A DNA stretch of 32,421 nucleotides from Kiritimatiellia bacterium (lineage in GTDB: Bacteria; Verrucomicrobiota; Kiritimatiellia; SLAD01), in assembly GCA_007123265.1 (NCBI GenBank), contig SKLK01000067.1:1-32421 (forward strand), given 5' to 3'. Below, piece after piece: positions 16,443 through 26,242 of this stretch. The stretch's first letter is position 1. Each line of letters starts with the position of its first letter. The notes beneath the pieces were generated by a model. The model saw only the letters and a program-made list of their open reading frames with translations. It had not been told where the DNA came from and made no database searches. Made by a program: the position numbers and the translations under genes.

Positions 16443-16628
16443 ATGGCCGTACCAAAAAGAAAAACATCAAAGAGCAAGATCCGCATGCGTAAGCGCTCGC
16501 ATCGGAAGCCATTTGTCTCGACCAGCACGTGCACCCAGTGCGGGGCGCCAACCCAGCCCCATCGGGTCTGTGCGGCGTGTGGGACCTATCGGGGCCGTCA
16601 GGTCTTGACGGTCGCCGTTGACGAATAA
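16443..16628 (+). CDS. rpmF: 50S ribosomal protein L32
   Basis: [22 protein letters not shown]...[25 protein letters not shown]. Confidence 0.96.
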   Translation: MAVPKRKTSKSKIRMRKRSHRKPFVSTSTCTQCGAPTQPHRVCAACGTYRGRQVLTVAVDE

Positions 16629-16649
16629 ACCGTCCGCCAACCGAACACT

Positions 16650-17657
16650 ATGCGAATCGCCGTAGACGCTATGGGGGGAGATTTTGCCCCCGCCGAAATC
16701 GTCAAGGGCAGCGTGGAAGCTGGTCGGCGCTACACCGAGATCGATCGCATCTTTCTCGTTGGTGATGAGTCGGCGATCCAGGCAGAGCTGGAAAAGTGGG
16801 GCGATATCCCGCCGTCCATCCGGATTCACCACGCCTCGGAAGTGGTGGATATGGGCGAACCGCCCGCGGCCGCGATTCGACGCAAACGGGATTCATCGAT
16901 CTCGCGGGCCGTGGATCTGGTCAAGGAAGGAGAGGCCGATGCCGTCTTTTCCGCCGGCAGCACCGGCGCTGCGGTAGCGGCGGCCCAGTTAAAGTTGCGC
17001 ACGCTGGAAGGCGTGGACCGCCCCGCCATCGCGATTGTCATTCCGTCCATGACCGGCCCGTCGGTGTTGTTGGATGCCGGCGCCAACACCGATTGTGCGC
17101 CGGAATGGCTGTGCCAGTTCGCCGTCATGGGACTGGCCTATTCCCGTTTGATTCTGAAAAAGGAAAATCCCACCGTGGGCCTGTTGAATATCGGCGGCGA
17201 GGACTCCAAAGGCAATGAGTCGACGAAGGATGCCTTTCGCATGTTGGGTAAGTCGAATCTGAACTTCAAAGGCAACGTGGAAAGCCAGGATTTGTTCGAC
17301 GGCAGCGTCGATGTGGTGGTGACCGATGGATTTGTCGGTAACGTGGTGCTCAAGACCTCCGAAAGCGTTGCCCGCTCAATTGGCCGCTGGTTGAAGGAGG
17401 AGCTAACCCGCAACCCGCTGCGGATGGCCGGTGCCTTAATGTTGAAACGGGGCATCGACAGCATAAAACATCGTTCCGACCCGGAAAACCACGGGGGCGC
17501 CCCTTTGCTGGGCGTCAACGGCGTCTGCATTATTGGACATGGCTCGTCGTCGTCTGTGGCGGTGGCCAACGCCATCCGGGTCTCGGCCGAGTCGGTGAAA
17601 CAAAACATTAATGTGCAAATCGAGGCACAAGTTAAACAATTCGGAACCACCTCATGA
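16650..17657 (+). CDS. plsX: Phosphate acyltransferase
   Basis: MRIAVDAMGGDFAPAEIVKGSVEA, FSAGSTGAAVAAAQLKLRTLEGVDRPAIA, LLDAGANTDCAPEWLCQFAVMG, NIGGEDSKGNE. Confidence 0.96.
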   Translation: MRIAVDAMGGDFAPAEIVKGSVEAGRRYTEIDRIFLVGDESAIQAELEKWGDIPPSIRIHHASEVVDMGEPPAAAIRRKRDSSISRAVDLVKEGEADAVFSAGSTGAAVAAAQLKLRTLEGVDRPAIAIVIPSMTGPSVLLDAGANTDCAPEWLCQFAVMGLAYSRLILKKENPTVGLLNIGGEDSKGNESTKDAFRMLGKSNLNFKGNVESQDLFDGSVDVVVTDGFVGNVVLKTSESVARSIGRWLKEELTRNPLRMAGALMLKRGIDSIKHRSDPENHGGAPLLGVNGVCIIGHGSSSSVAVANAIRVSAESVKQNINVQIEAQVKQFGTTS

Positions 17658-18685
17658 GTGAGTCTAAACCGCCGGTTAACCCTGTAGCACCCTCATCGGG
17701 CGCCGCGCCCACGGTCTCCATCGTGGCCACCGGGTCCTATGTCCCGGAGCGGGTCTTGACCAACGCGGACCTCGAAAAGATGGTGGACACATCCGACGAA
17801 TGGATTTTCACGCGCTCTGGCATTCGCGAGCGACGCATCGCCGCCGAGGGTGAGGCCACCTCGGATATGGCTGCGGCCGCTGCCCAGCGCGCGCTGGACA
17901 GCATCGGCATGCGTGGCGAAGAGGTCGACCTGATCCTGGTCGCCACCTGTACGCCGGATATGATCTTCCCCAGCACGGCGTGCTATGTACAGCAACAGAT
18001 CGGCGCTCGCCGGGCCGCTTGTTTGGATGTGTCGGCGGCCTGCTCCGGCTTTCTGTATGCGATGGATATCGGGCGTCAGTACATCCTCACCGGCAGCGCC
18101 AAAACCGTCCTGATCATCGGCGCCGAAAAGATGAGCGCGATCGTGGATTGGACGGACCGGGGCACCTGCGTCCTCTTTGGCGATGGAGCGGGCGCGGCGA
18201 TTCTACAGGCGCGCGGCGCTACCCACGGGATATTGCCCAGCGTGCTGGGTTCCGATGGTGAATTGAGCGAATTGCTCACCTTGCCCGGTGGCGGCAGCCG
18301 TAACCCCGCCTCGCAAGAGGTTCTCGACGGCCGCTTGTGTTACGTCAAAATGGCCGGCCGCGAAGTCTTTAAGCACGCGGTCACCCACATGGCCAATGCC
18401 GCCACGCAGATCCTTGAGCGCTATGGGATGACCATCGACGATGTCGCCTGCATCATCCCGCACCAGGCCAATGCCCGGATCATTCAAGCGATTGCCCAGC
18501 GCATTGGTGCGCCCATGGAAAAGATCTACATGAATGTTGACCGTTACGGTAATACATCGGCCGCATCGGTGATTATGGCCATGGACGAAGCCAGTCGCAC
18601 CGGTCGCATCCGGCAGGGCGACATGGTGTTGTTGGTGGTTTTCGGTAGTGGGTTCACTTGGGCGGCCAGCTTGGTGGAATGGTAG
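17654..18685 (+). CDS. fabH: 3-oxoacyl-ACP synthase III
   Basis: SDEWIFTRSGIRERRIAAEGE, DVSAACSGFLYAM active-site Cys, IPHQANARIIQAIAQRIG, YGNTSAAS. Confidence 0.96.
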   Translation: MSESKPPVNPVAPSSGAAPTVSIVATGSYVPERVLTNADLEKMVDTSDEWIFTRSGIRERRIAAEGEATSDMAAAAAQRALDSIGMRGEEVDLILVATCTPDMIFPSTACYVQQQIGARRAACLDVSAACSGFLYAMDIGRQYILTGSAKTVLIIGAEKMSAIVDWTDRGTCVLFGDGAGAAILQARGATHGILPSVLGSDGELSELLTLPGGGSRNPASQEVLDGRLCYVKMAGREVFKHAVTHMANAATQILERYGMTIDDVACIIPHQANARIIQAIAQRIGAPMEKIYMNVDRYGNTSAASVIMAMDEASRTGRIRQGDMVLLVVFGSGFTWAASLVEW

Positions 18686-18742
18686 AGCCCAGTGGCGCCA
18701 TGCGCGAAGATAATCGAGCAACAGATACATGAAGGAAACCTT

Positions 18743-19684
18743 ATGAGCCAGACCGCACTACTTTTTCCGGGCCAAGGCGCCCAAACCGTCGGCATGGGCC
18801 GCGAATTGGCAGAGGCCTTTCCCGTCTGCCGTTCGTTATTCGATACGGCGAACGAGGTGTTGGGCTACGATCTTGCCAAGCTCTGTTTTGACGGGCCGGC
18901 CGAAGTCTTGACCGAGTCGAATCATGCGCAGCCCGCGATTTTTGTGGTCAGCGCCGCTGCCTGGGCTGCCTTAAAGGAGGCGCGCCCGGATTTGGAACCC
19001 CGCGCGCTCGCGGGACTCAGCTCCGGCGAGTGGGCGGCGCTCTATGCCGCCGACTGCGTTTCGTTTGCCGATACCTTGCGGGTGCTGGAAGCCCGTGGCC
19101 GATTCATGCAATTGGCCTGCGAACAGCAACCCGGCGGCATGCTCAGTGTCATCGGCTTGTCGGTCGATCAATTGACGCCGATCGCGGAGGCGTGCGACAT
19201 TCAAATCGCCAACCTGAATTCGCCGGAGCAGACCGTACTTTCCGGCACCGTCACAGGAATCGAGCAAGCGGAGGCCATGGCCAAGGAGGCCGGCGCCAAG
19301 CGGGCCATTCGATTGAACGTGGCCGGCGCCTTCCATTCCCGGCTCATGGCACCGGCAGCCGAGCAACTGGCGGCGGTCGTCGCCGACCTGCCGCTTCAGG
19401 AGCCCCGGATTCCCGTGGTCTCGAACGTCAAGGGCGCCGCCTTTGAGTCGGTCGCCGAAATCCGTGAATTGATGGTGCGACAAGTGACCGAATCCGTGCG
19501 TTGGGTAGACGATGTGCAGTGGATGATCGGGCAGGGCATCACCCGGATGATCGAATGCGGTCCCGGCAAGGTCTTGGCCGGGCTTGTGAAGCGTATTGAC
19601 AAGCAGTGCGCCATTCATACCATACAAGACCATGCCTCATTAGAGCAGGCGTTGGCACAACTGGATGGATCAACAGAAGGATAG
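18743..19684 (+). CDS. fabD: Malonyl-CoA:ACP transacylase
   Basis: ALLFPGQGAQTVGMGREL, AGLSSGEWAAL (GxSxG), ECGPGKVLAGLVKRID. ATG at 18743. Confidence 0.95.
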   Translation: MSQTALLFPGQGAQTVGMGRELAEAFPVCRSLFDTANEVLGYDLAKLCFDGPAEVLTESNHAQPAIFVVSAAAWAALKEARPDLEPRALAGLSSGEWAALYAADCVSFADTLRVLEARGRFMQLACEQQPGGMLSVIGLSVDQLTPIAEACDIQIANLNSPEQTVLSGTVTGIEQAEAMAKEAGAKRAIRLNVAGAFHSRLMAPAAEQLAAVVADLPLQEPRIPVVSNVKGAAFESVAEIRELMVRQVTESVRWVDDVQWMIGQGITRMIECGPGKVLAGLVKRIDKQCAIHTIQDHASLEQALAQLDGSTEG

Positions 19685-19687
19685 ATT

Positions 19688-20431
19688 ATGGGTTCCCTTG
19701 AAGGAAAAGTAGCGCTGGTCACGGGTGCCGCGCGTGGGATTGGACAAGCCGTAGCGGTCCGGCTCGCGACGGCTGGAGCCGACTTGGCGCTGTGCGATTT
19801 GCAGGTCGACTGGCTGTCGGAAACACAAGCCAAAGTACAAGCGTTGGGGCGTCGGGCCGAATGTTTTACCATGAACGTGGCCGAGGGCGCGGACGTGACC
19901 CGCGCGGTGGACGAGGTCGAAGCGGCTTTTGGCCGGATTGATGTTCTGGTGAACAACGCCGGCATCACGAAAGACGGCCTGATGATGCGGATGAACGAGG
20001 AGGACTGGGACGCCGTGCTCGACATCAATTTGAAGGGGACCTTCCTCTGCACCAAGGCCGTCAGCCGGATCATGATGAAGCAACGGTCGGGCTCCATCGT
20101 CAATGTGGCCTCGATTATCGGATTGATTGGCAACCCCGGACAATGTAATTACTCTGCTTCGAAAGCCGGAGTGATCGCGCTGACCAAAACGGTTGCGAAG
20201 GAGCTTGCGGCGCGGAATATCCGGGCCAATGCCGTCGCGCCGGGATTCATTCGCACCGCGATGACCGACAAGTTATCGCCCGAGGTGCAGCAGCGAATGA
20301 TGGACAATATTCCTTTGAAACGGTTTGGTACGCCGGATGACGTAGCCAATGTGATCGCATTCCTGGCCAGTGACGAGGCCGCGTATGTGTCTGGACAAGT
20401 TGTCACCGTTTGTGGCGGTATGGTAACCTGA
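19688..20431 (+). CDS. fabG: 3-oxoacyl-ACP reductase
   Basis: [75 protein letters not shown]. Confidence 0.96.
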   Translation: MGSLEGKVALVTGAARGIGQAVAVRLATAGADLALCDLQVDWLSETQAKVQALGRRAECFTMNVAEGADVTRAVDEVEAAFGRIDVLVNNAGITKDGLMMRMNEEDWDAVLDINLKGTFLCTKAVSRIMMKQRSGSIVNVASIIGLIGNPGQCNYSASKAGVIALTKTVAKELAARNIRANAVAPGFIRTAMTDKLSPEVQQRMMDNIPLKRFGTPDDVANVIAFLASDEAAYVSGQVVTVCGGMVT

Positions 20432-20457
20432 TAGGGTAGAGAACAAGGAGAAAGAAC

Positions 20458-20700
20458 ATGGCACTGGAAGACAAAATCAAAGACATCATCGTTGAGCAGT
20501 TGGGTGTAAACGCCGACCAGGTGACGCCCGAAGCGTCCTTCATCGAAGATTTAGGCGCGGATTCGCTCGACACGGTCGAGTTGGTCATGGCCTTCGAAGA
20601 GGAATTTGGCGCTGAGATTCCCGACGAAGACGCTGAAAAGCTGACCAAAGTCGGCGCGGTCATCGATTACCTGAAGGAAAAAGGGTTCGGCGAAGGCTAA
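20458..20700 (+). CDS. acpP: Acyl carrier protein
   Basis: [34 protein letters not shown] with DSL phosphopantetheine site. Confidence 0.98.
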   Translation: MALEDKIKDIIVEQLGVNADQVTPEASFIEDLGADSLDTVELVMAFEEEFGAEIPDEDAEKLTKVGAVIDYLKEKGFGEG

Positions 20701-20720
20701 TCCGACGGATACGACGTACA

Positions 20721-20764
20721 CCGGCCATGTCTGCCTTGGCGCAGACATGAGCCGGTTGGTTTTA
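20721..20764 (+). terminator. Strong stem-loop after acpP (terminator/attenuator)
   Basis: CCGGC CATGTCTGC-cttggc-GCAGACATG a GCCGG followed by TTGGTTTTATT. Confidence 0.7.
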
Positions 20765-20807
20765 TTCGATACACCCGGCCATGCCGGTGTGTGTGGAGAC
20801 ATATGTC

Positions 20808-22055
20808 ATGTCTAGGCGGCGAGTAGTCGTAACGGGTTTGGGTGTCGTCACCCCGTTGGGGTGTGATGTGGAGCAGCTTTGGACCCGCCTGTTAAATGGT
20901 GAATCCGGCGTCCGCCGCGTTCAGCAAATGGATGTCAGCGAAGGCTACGACTCGCAAATCGCCGGCGAAGTGGTTGATTTTGATGTCGACGCATTCATCT
21001 CCAAGCGCGAGCAGCGGCGCATGGATCCCTTCACGCAGTTCGGCATTGCCGCTGCGAAGTTGGCGATAACCGACTCCGGCTTACGCTTTGACGAAGAGGA
21101 TACGGACCGGGCCGGCGTGGTCATTGGATCCGGAATTGGTGGGCTGCACGTGCTGACCAAACAGGCGCAGGTCCTCTTCGAAAAAGGGCCGACCCGCTTT
21201 TCCCCCTTCATGATCACCCAGATGATTGTGGATATTGTCGCTGGCTATGTGGCCATCGAACATGGCCTGCGCGGCCCGAATTTCTGTATCACGTCGGCTT
21301 GCGCGTCGGCGACTCATTGCCTTGGCGAATCGCTGCGGATTATTCAATCCGGCGATGCCGATATCATGATTAGCGGCGGCACCGAATCCTCTATCTGCGA
21401 AATGGGTTTAGGCGGATTCGCGTCGATGCGCGCGCTCAGTACCCGCAACGACGACCCCCAGGGCGCGTCGCGTCCCTTTGACGCCGATCGCGATGGCTTT
21501 GTGATTGCCGAGGGTGCCGCGATTCTGGTGCTGGAAGAATATGAACGGGCCAAGAAGCGCGGCGCGAAAATCTATTGTGAGTTAGCCGGTTACGGGCGCA
21601 CAGCGGATGCACACCACATCACCGCACCATTGGCAGACGGTGGGGGCGGGGCCAAAGCGATGTCACTCGCGGTGGCCGATGCCGGACTCACACCCGCCGA
21701 TATCGATTACGTCAGTGCGCATGGCACCAGCACGCCGCTGAATGACAAAGGCGAGACGCTGGCGATTAAGACCGCATTGGGCGAGACGCGCGCCCGCGAG
21801 ATTTGCATCAGTTCAGCCAAGTCCATGATTGGCCATACGCTGGGCGCGGCCGGCGCGGTCGAGTCGGTGGTGTGCGCGTTATCCATACGCGATAGCCGCG
21901 TGCATCCGACCATCAACTACGCCACGCCGGATCCCGAGTGTGATTTGGATTACGTCCCCAATCAGGGCCGTGACTGGCCGGTACGTGCGTGCCTGAACAA
22001 TTCGCTTGGATTCGGCGGACACAACGCCACGCTGTGCTTTAAGCGGATCGACTAA
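20808..22055 (+). CDS. fabF: 3-oxoacyl-ACP synthase II
   Basis: RRVVVTGLGVVTPLG, ITSACASATHCLGE, YVSAHGTSTPLNDKGE, SAKSMIGHTLGAAGAVES, NNSLGFGGHNA. ATG at 20808. Confidence 0.96.
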   Translation: MSRRRVVVTGLGVVTPLGCDVEQLWTRLLNGESGVRRVQQMDVSEGYDSQIAGEVVDFDVDAFISKREQRRMDPFTQFGIAAAKLAITDSGLRFDEEDTDRAGVVIGSGIGGLHVLTKQAQVLFEKGPTRFSPFMITQMIVDIVAGYVAIEHGLRGPNFCITSACASATHCLGESLRIIQSGDADIMISGGTESSICEMGLGGFASMRALSTRNDDPQGASRPFDADRDGFVIAEGAAILVLEEYERAKKRGAKIYCELAGYGRTADAHHITAPLADGGGGAKAMSLAVADAGLTPADIDYVSAHGTSTPLNDKGETLAIKTALGETRAREICISSAKSMIGHTLGAAGAVESVVCALSIRDSRVHPTINYATPDPECDLDYVPNQGRDWPVRACLNNSLGFGGHNATLCFKRID

Positions 22056-22069
22056 TTGCTGATCCGGTC

Positions 22070-22651
22070 TCAGCAGTTGCCCAGAGTCGGGTCGAGTGCG
22101 AGGATAAACGATTCCGCCAAGCCCATGGGCAAGCCAATCACGGTGTTGGGATCGCCTTCGATCCGTTCCACCATCACCGAGCCTTCCTGTTGCAGCGCAT
22201 AGGCGCCGGCGAATGCGAGCGGTTTGGCAATCTCAATGTGCCGTTCGATGTGGGCATCCGACCAGTTTCGCATGGTCACCAACACTTCATCGTGGCCGAC
22301 ACGTTTTTCCTCGCCGCCCGGGCCGATTGCGCAGACGCCCGTTAACAACCGATGCGTGCGGCCCCGTAAGACCTTCAACATCGCCACCGCCGCCTCCAGA
22401 TCCGTTGGCTTGCCGAAGGTGCGGCCGTCCATAAACAACACCGTATCGGCGCCGATCACCACATCCTGCGGATGCTCGCGCGCTACCGCGGTCGCCTTCT
22501 GTTCGGCCAGGTATTGCACATACGCCGCGGGATCTTCGCCGGGCACGTAGGGGCGCTCATCCACACCGGATGGCTGCTGCGTAAACGAATAGCCGGCGGC
22601 CCGTAACAGGTCCGCCCGTGCGCGTGAAAACGATGCCAGGACTAAGCTCAT
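22070..22651 (-). CDS. maf: Maf-like nucleotide pyrophosphatase
   Basis: LVLASFSRARADLLRAAG, VIGADTVLFMDGRTFGKP, GAYALQQEGSVMVERIEGDPNTVIGLPM. Confidence 0.92.
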   Translation of the reverse strand: MSLVLASFSRARADLLRAAGYSFTQQPSGVDERPYVPGEDPAAYVQYLAEQKATAVAREHPQDVVIGADTVLFMDGRTFGKPTDLEAAVAMLKVLRGRTHRLLTGVCAIGPGGEEKRVGHDEVLVTMRNWSDAHIERHIEIAKPLAFAGAYALQQEGSVMVERIEGDPNTVIGLPMGLAESFILALDPTLGNC

Positions 22652-22796
22652 CGGTTAGGATCTCCAATTGGGTTCATGGGCGGGGAGCCTACCGCTTCAA
22701 AAGGCCGGTTGGCAAGTCTGAGGACGCCATCCTTCCAGAGGCGAGCAGGGGCATTCAGTTCTCTGCAAGGAATTTCTAATGAACGATTTGTATCTA

Positions 22797-22891
22797 ATTT
22801 GGAGGGCGGAGCTCTGCGACGCCGCGATTGTGCATGGGCAAATAGAAAGTCCTGTGTGGCCTCTGGGCTCGCAGAGCTCGCCCCTCCAAAT
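22797..22891. repeat. 95-bp hairpin-forming intergenic repeat (MITE/REP-like)
   Basis: Arms ATTTGGAGGGCGGAGCTCTGCGA (22797-22819) and TCGCAGAGCTCGCCCCTCCAAAT (22869-22891), 21/23 complementary. Confidence 0.85.
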
Positions 22892-22977
22892 CTGTAGAAT
22901 CTATGTGCAAGTGTTTATCCAAAAATGCGTGAGCACGGAGAACGTATTGACCCTGCGGAGGCGATCCGCGGTCAGGG

Positions 22978-23562
22978 CTACGGCAAGGTTCCGAACAGCA
23001 GAATGCCTTCCCGTTCAACGCGCCGCCACAAGGTCTGATACTTTTCCGCGTCCATATTGTTGATGTCCAATAGCACCGGATCGATCGAGACGGCGTAGCG
23101 CAGTTGTGTGGCTTCGTTCAGCGGGTCGAGACTGGAAAAGGCGCGTATTCGGTTCCGGCCAGAGGAAAAGAGCAAGGTGAGTTGGACCCGCGTATTCAGC
23201 GCATTGTCGTCGCGCGCCAGGGGACCCGTCACAATCGCGGCCAGCGGTTTCGGTTTGATCAAGCGCCGTACGGTCTTGCGAAAATCGCTCCAAAACAAGT
23301 CCTCCGCCTCAAATGCCTGTTTTAATCCTTTGGCGATGAAGTAGTGATCGCGATTGAGGGTGTAGGCATGATGATGGGGCGATTCATCAAACAGCACCGC
23401 CGAGACAGCGACCAACGAGTTCAACGCCATCATCGTTGCGCGGTTGGAGAGGCCGGTGCGCCGTTCAACCTCCCGCCCTGTCAGCGGCTCATTTGCGTGG
23501 TATAAAGTGCGCAATACCAGCAACTGGCTATAGCGGGGCAGCAGCAGATTCAATCCATGCAT
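22978..23562 (-). CDS. Winged-helix protein with degenerate nucleotidyltransferase-like C-terminal region
   Basis: N-terminal HTH (LRTLYHANEPLTGREVERRTGLSNRATMMALNSL); C-terminal LAAIVTGPLARDDNALNTRVQLTLLFSS at the place of GSxARGe...SDIDLlv. Confidence 0.5.
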   Translation of the reverse strand: MHGLNLLLPRYSQLLVLRTLYHANEPLTGREVERRTGLSNRATMMALNSLVAVSAVLFDESPHHHAYTLNRDHYFIAKGLKQAFEAEDLFWSDFRKTVRRLIKPKPLAAIVTGPLARDDNALNTRVQLTLLFSSGRNRIRAFSSLDPLNEATQLRYAVSIDPVLLDINNMDAEKYQTLWRRVEREGILLFGTLP

Positions 23563-23681
23563 GCGGCAAAGTATGCAGCCAATAGCTGACTACCGCAATC
23601 CAGAACCGGTTCATCCTTTACAGCCGCTTCAACTCGGTCGTTTTAACTCTTGACCTTGAATCCGCAATTGCCGCACCATGA

Positions 23682-24758
<1,077 letters not shown>

Positions 24759-24807
24759 TCGGTTTAATTCCCGGTCCGCATCCCATACCTGTACCTGTCA
24801 TGGTGAC

Positions 24808-24830
24808 GGCGCTGAACAGTGTTCAGCGCC
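24808..24830. promoter_or_regulatory. Perfect 10-bp-stem hairpin between mreB and mreC
   Basis: GGCGCTGAAC-agt-GTTCAGCGCC, no following T-tract. Confidence 0.8.
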
Positions 24831-24860
24831 TGTATGCCGATTAGGCAATGAACAGGAACT

Positions 24861-25724
24861 GTGGTGAGAGAGCGAACGATTTCTATTTGGCTGATTTTGG
24901 CCGTTACCCTTGTGGTTGCGCTGAATCTTCCCGCCGCCGTATCCGATCGTGGCAAGGCCGTGATCCGCGAATTTCTTGCCCCCCTGCAGGAGCTGGTGAC
25001 GCAAACCACCCAAGGCGTCCGTGATTGGGTGGTGGCCGTCCGCAGTTTGGGGGAAATGGCTTTAGAGAATCAACGGAAGGCGGAAGAGCTAACGCGCCTG
25101 CGCAGCGAGCTTCGCTACTTGGAAGGGCTGGAGCAGGAAAACCGGGAATTGCGCGAGCAGTTGGGCTTCCTTAGCCGACCGGGTCGCGAACTGATTGCCG
25201 CGGAAGTGATTGGCCGGGATATGAGCGGCTGGTGGCAAACGGTGCGGATCGGCAAGGGGATTGCCGAAGGGGTGGAAGCGGGGATGGCCGTGGTGACGCC
25301 GGATGGATTGGTGGGACGCACCATGAATGTCTCTGCGGGAACCGCCGATATCCTGCTGATTACTGATCCTTCATGCAAAGTGTCTGGCATCCTGATGGGT
25401 TCCGGTGCGCATGGAATTGTTGCCGGACGCGGATTGGGCGTGCGTGGCCGTCCCAGCCTGCGTATGCGGTTCATCAACAAAGACGCGGTGGTACAGATTG
25501 GCGACGAGGTGGTGACCTCGGGCCTGGCCGATCAGTTGCCGCGTGGCCTGTTGATTGGGCACGTTACATCGGTGGCCCCGGATGAAAGCGGCTTGTATCA
25601 AGTAGCCACGTTGACGCCGGCGGCTGACTTGTCCCGGCTGAGCTATGGTTTCGTGGTCGCCGAGGTCGCGGATCCTATCGAACGGATTTTGCGAGGTCGC
25701 GATGTGAATGGCGGTGGCCTGTGA
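24861..25724 (+). CDS. mreC: Rod shape-determining protein MreC
   Basis: Coiled coil LRSELRYLEGLEQENRELREQLGF, EVIGRDMSGWWQTVRIGKGIAEGVEAGMAVVTPDGLVGRTMNV; between mreB and mreD. GTG start. Confidence 0.93.
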   Translation: MVRERTISIWLILAVTLVVALNLPAAVSDRGKAVIREFLAPLQELVTQTTQGVRDWVVAVRSLGEMALENQRKAEELTRLRSELRYLEGLEQENRELREQLGFLSRPGRELIAAEVIGRDMSGWWQTVRIGKGIAEGVEAGMAVVTPDGLVGRTMNVSAGTADILLITDPSCKVSGILMGSGAHGIVAGRGLGVRGRPSLRMRFINKDAVVQIGDEVVTSGLADQLPRGLLIGHVTSVAPDESGLYQVATLTPAADLSRLSYGFVVAEVADPIERILRGRDVNGGGL

Positions 25725-26242
25725 GTGCGTTGGTCATCTTGTTTGTGCTGACGATCGGCGCCTTGCTGCAAGCGGTGATCCCGGCGGTTTTGTCACTCGG
25801 CCAAGCAAAAGTACCTGCATTAGCAGCGGTAGTCGTGTATTATGCATTAGTCAGGGATCGCCGGACCCTGTTGAGTGTCGCGATCGTTGCGGGTATTGTT
25901 CAGGATGGGATGGGATTAATTCCCTTCGGTTATTCCTCGGTGGCCTTTGTTGTGTTGGGTTTGATGATAGCGCGATTTAAAGAACTGGTTTTTGTGCACG
26001 AAGTGTTGACGCATATGTTGTTCGGGCTGCTGATGGCGGCCGGGGCCACGGGCGTTTTATTTGTTTTGTTAACCTCTACTGATCTCGTCGAAATGTCTTT
26101 TTCACAGGCTTTTCATAAAATGATCGGCAGCGCGCTTTTGGGCGCGATTGCGACGCCGTTCATCTTCCAAGGCTGCGCGCGCTTGGACCGGTTGATGGGA
26201 TTGGTGGAATCAACGGATTCCACATGGCAAGAAGTTCCATAG
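25721..26242 (+). CDS. mreD: MreD-like rod shape-determining membrane protein
   Basis: Hydrophobic ~170-aa protein between mreC and mrdA. GTG start with ATG-less overlap. Confidence 0.75.
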   Translation: MSALVILFVLTIGALLQAVIPAVLSLGQAKVPALAAVVVYYALVRDRRTLLSVAIVAGIVQDGMGLIPFGYSSVAFVVLGLMIARFKELVFVHEVLTHMLFGLLMAAGATGVLFVLLTSTDLVEMSFSQAFHKMIGSALLGAIATPFIFQGCARLDRLMGLVESTDSTWQEVP

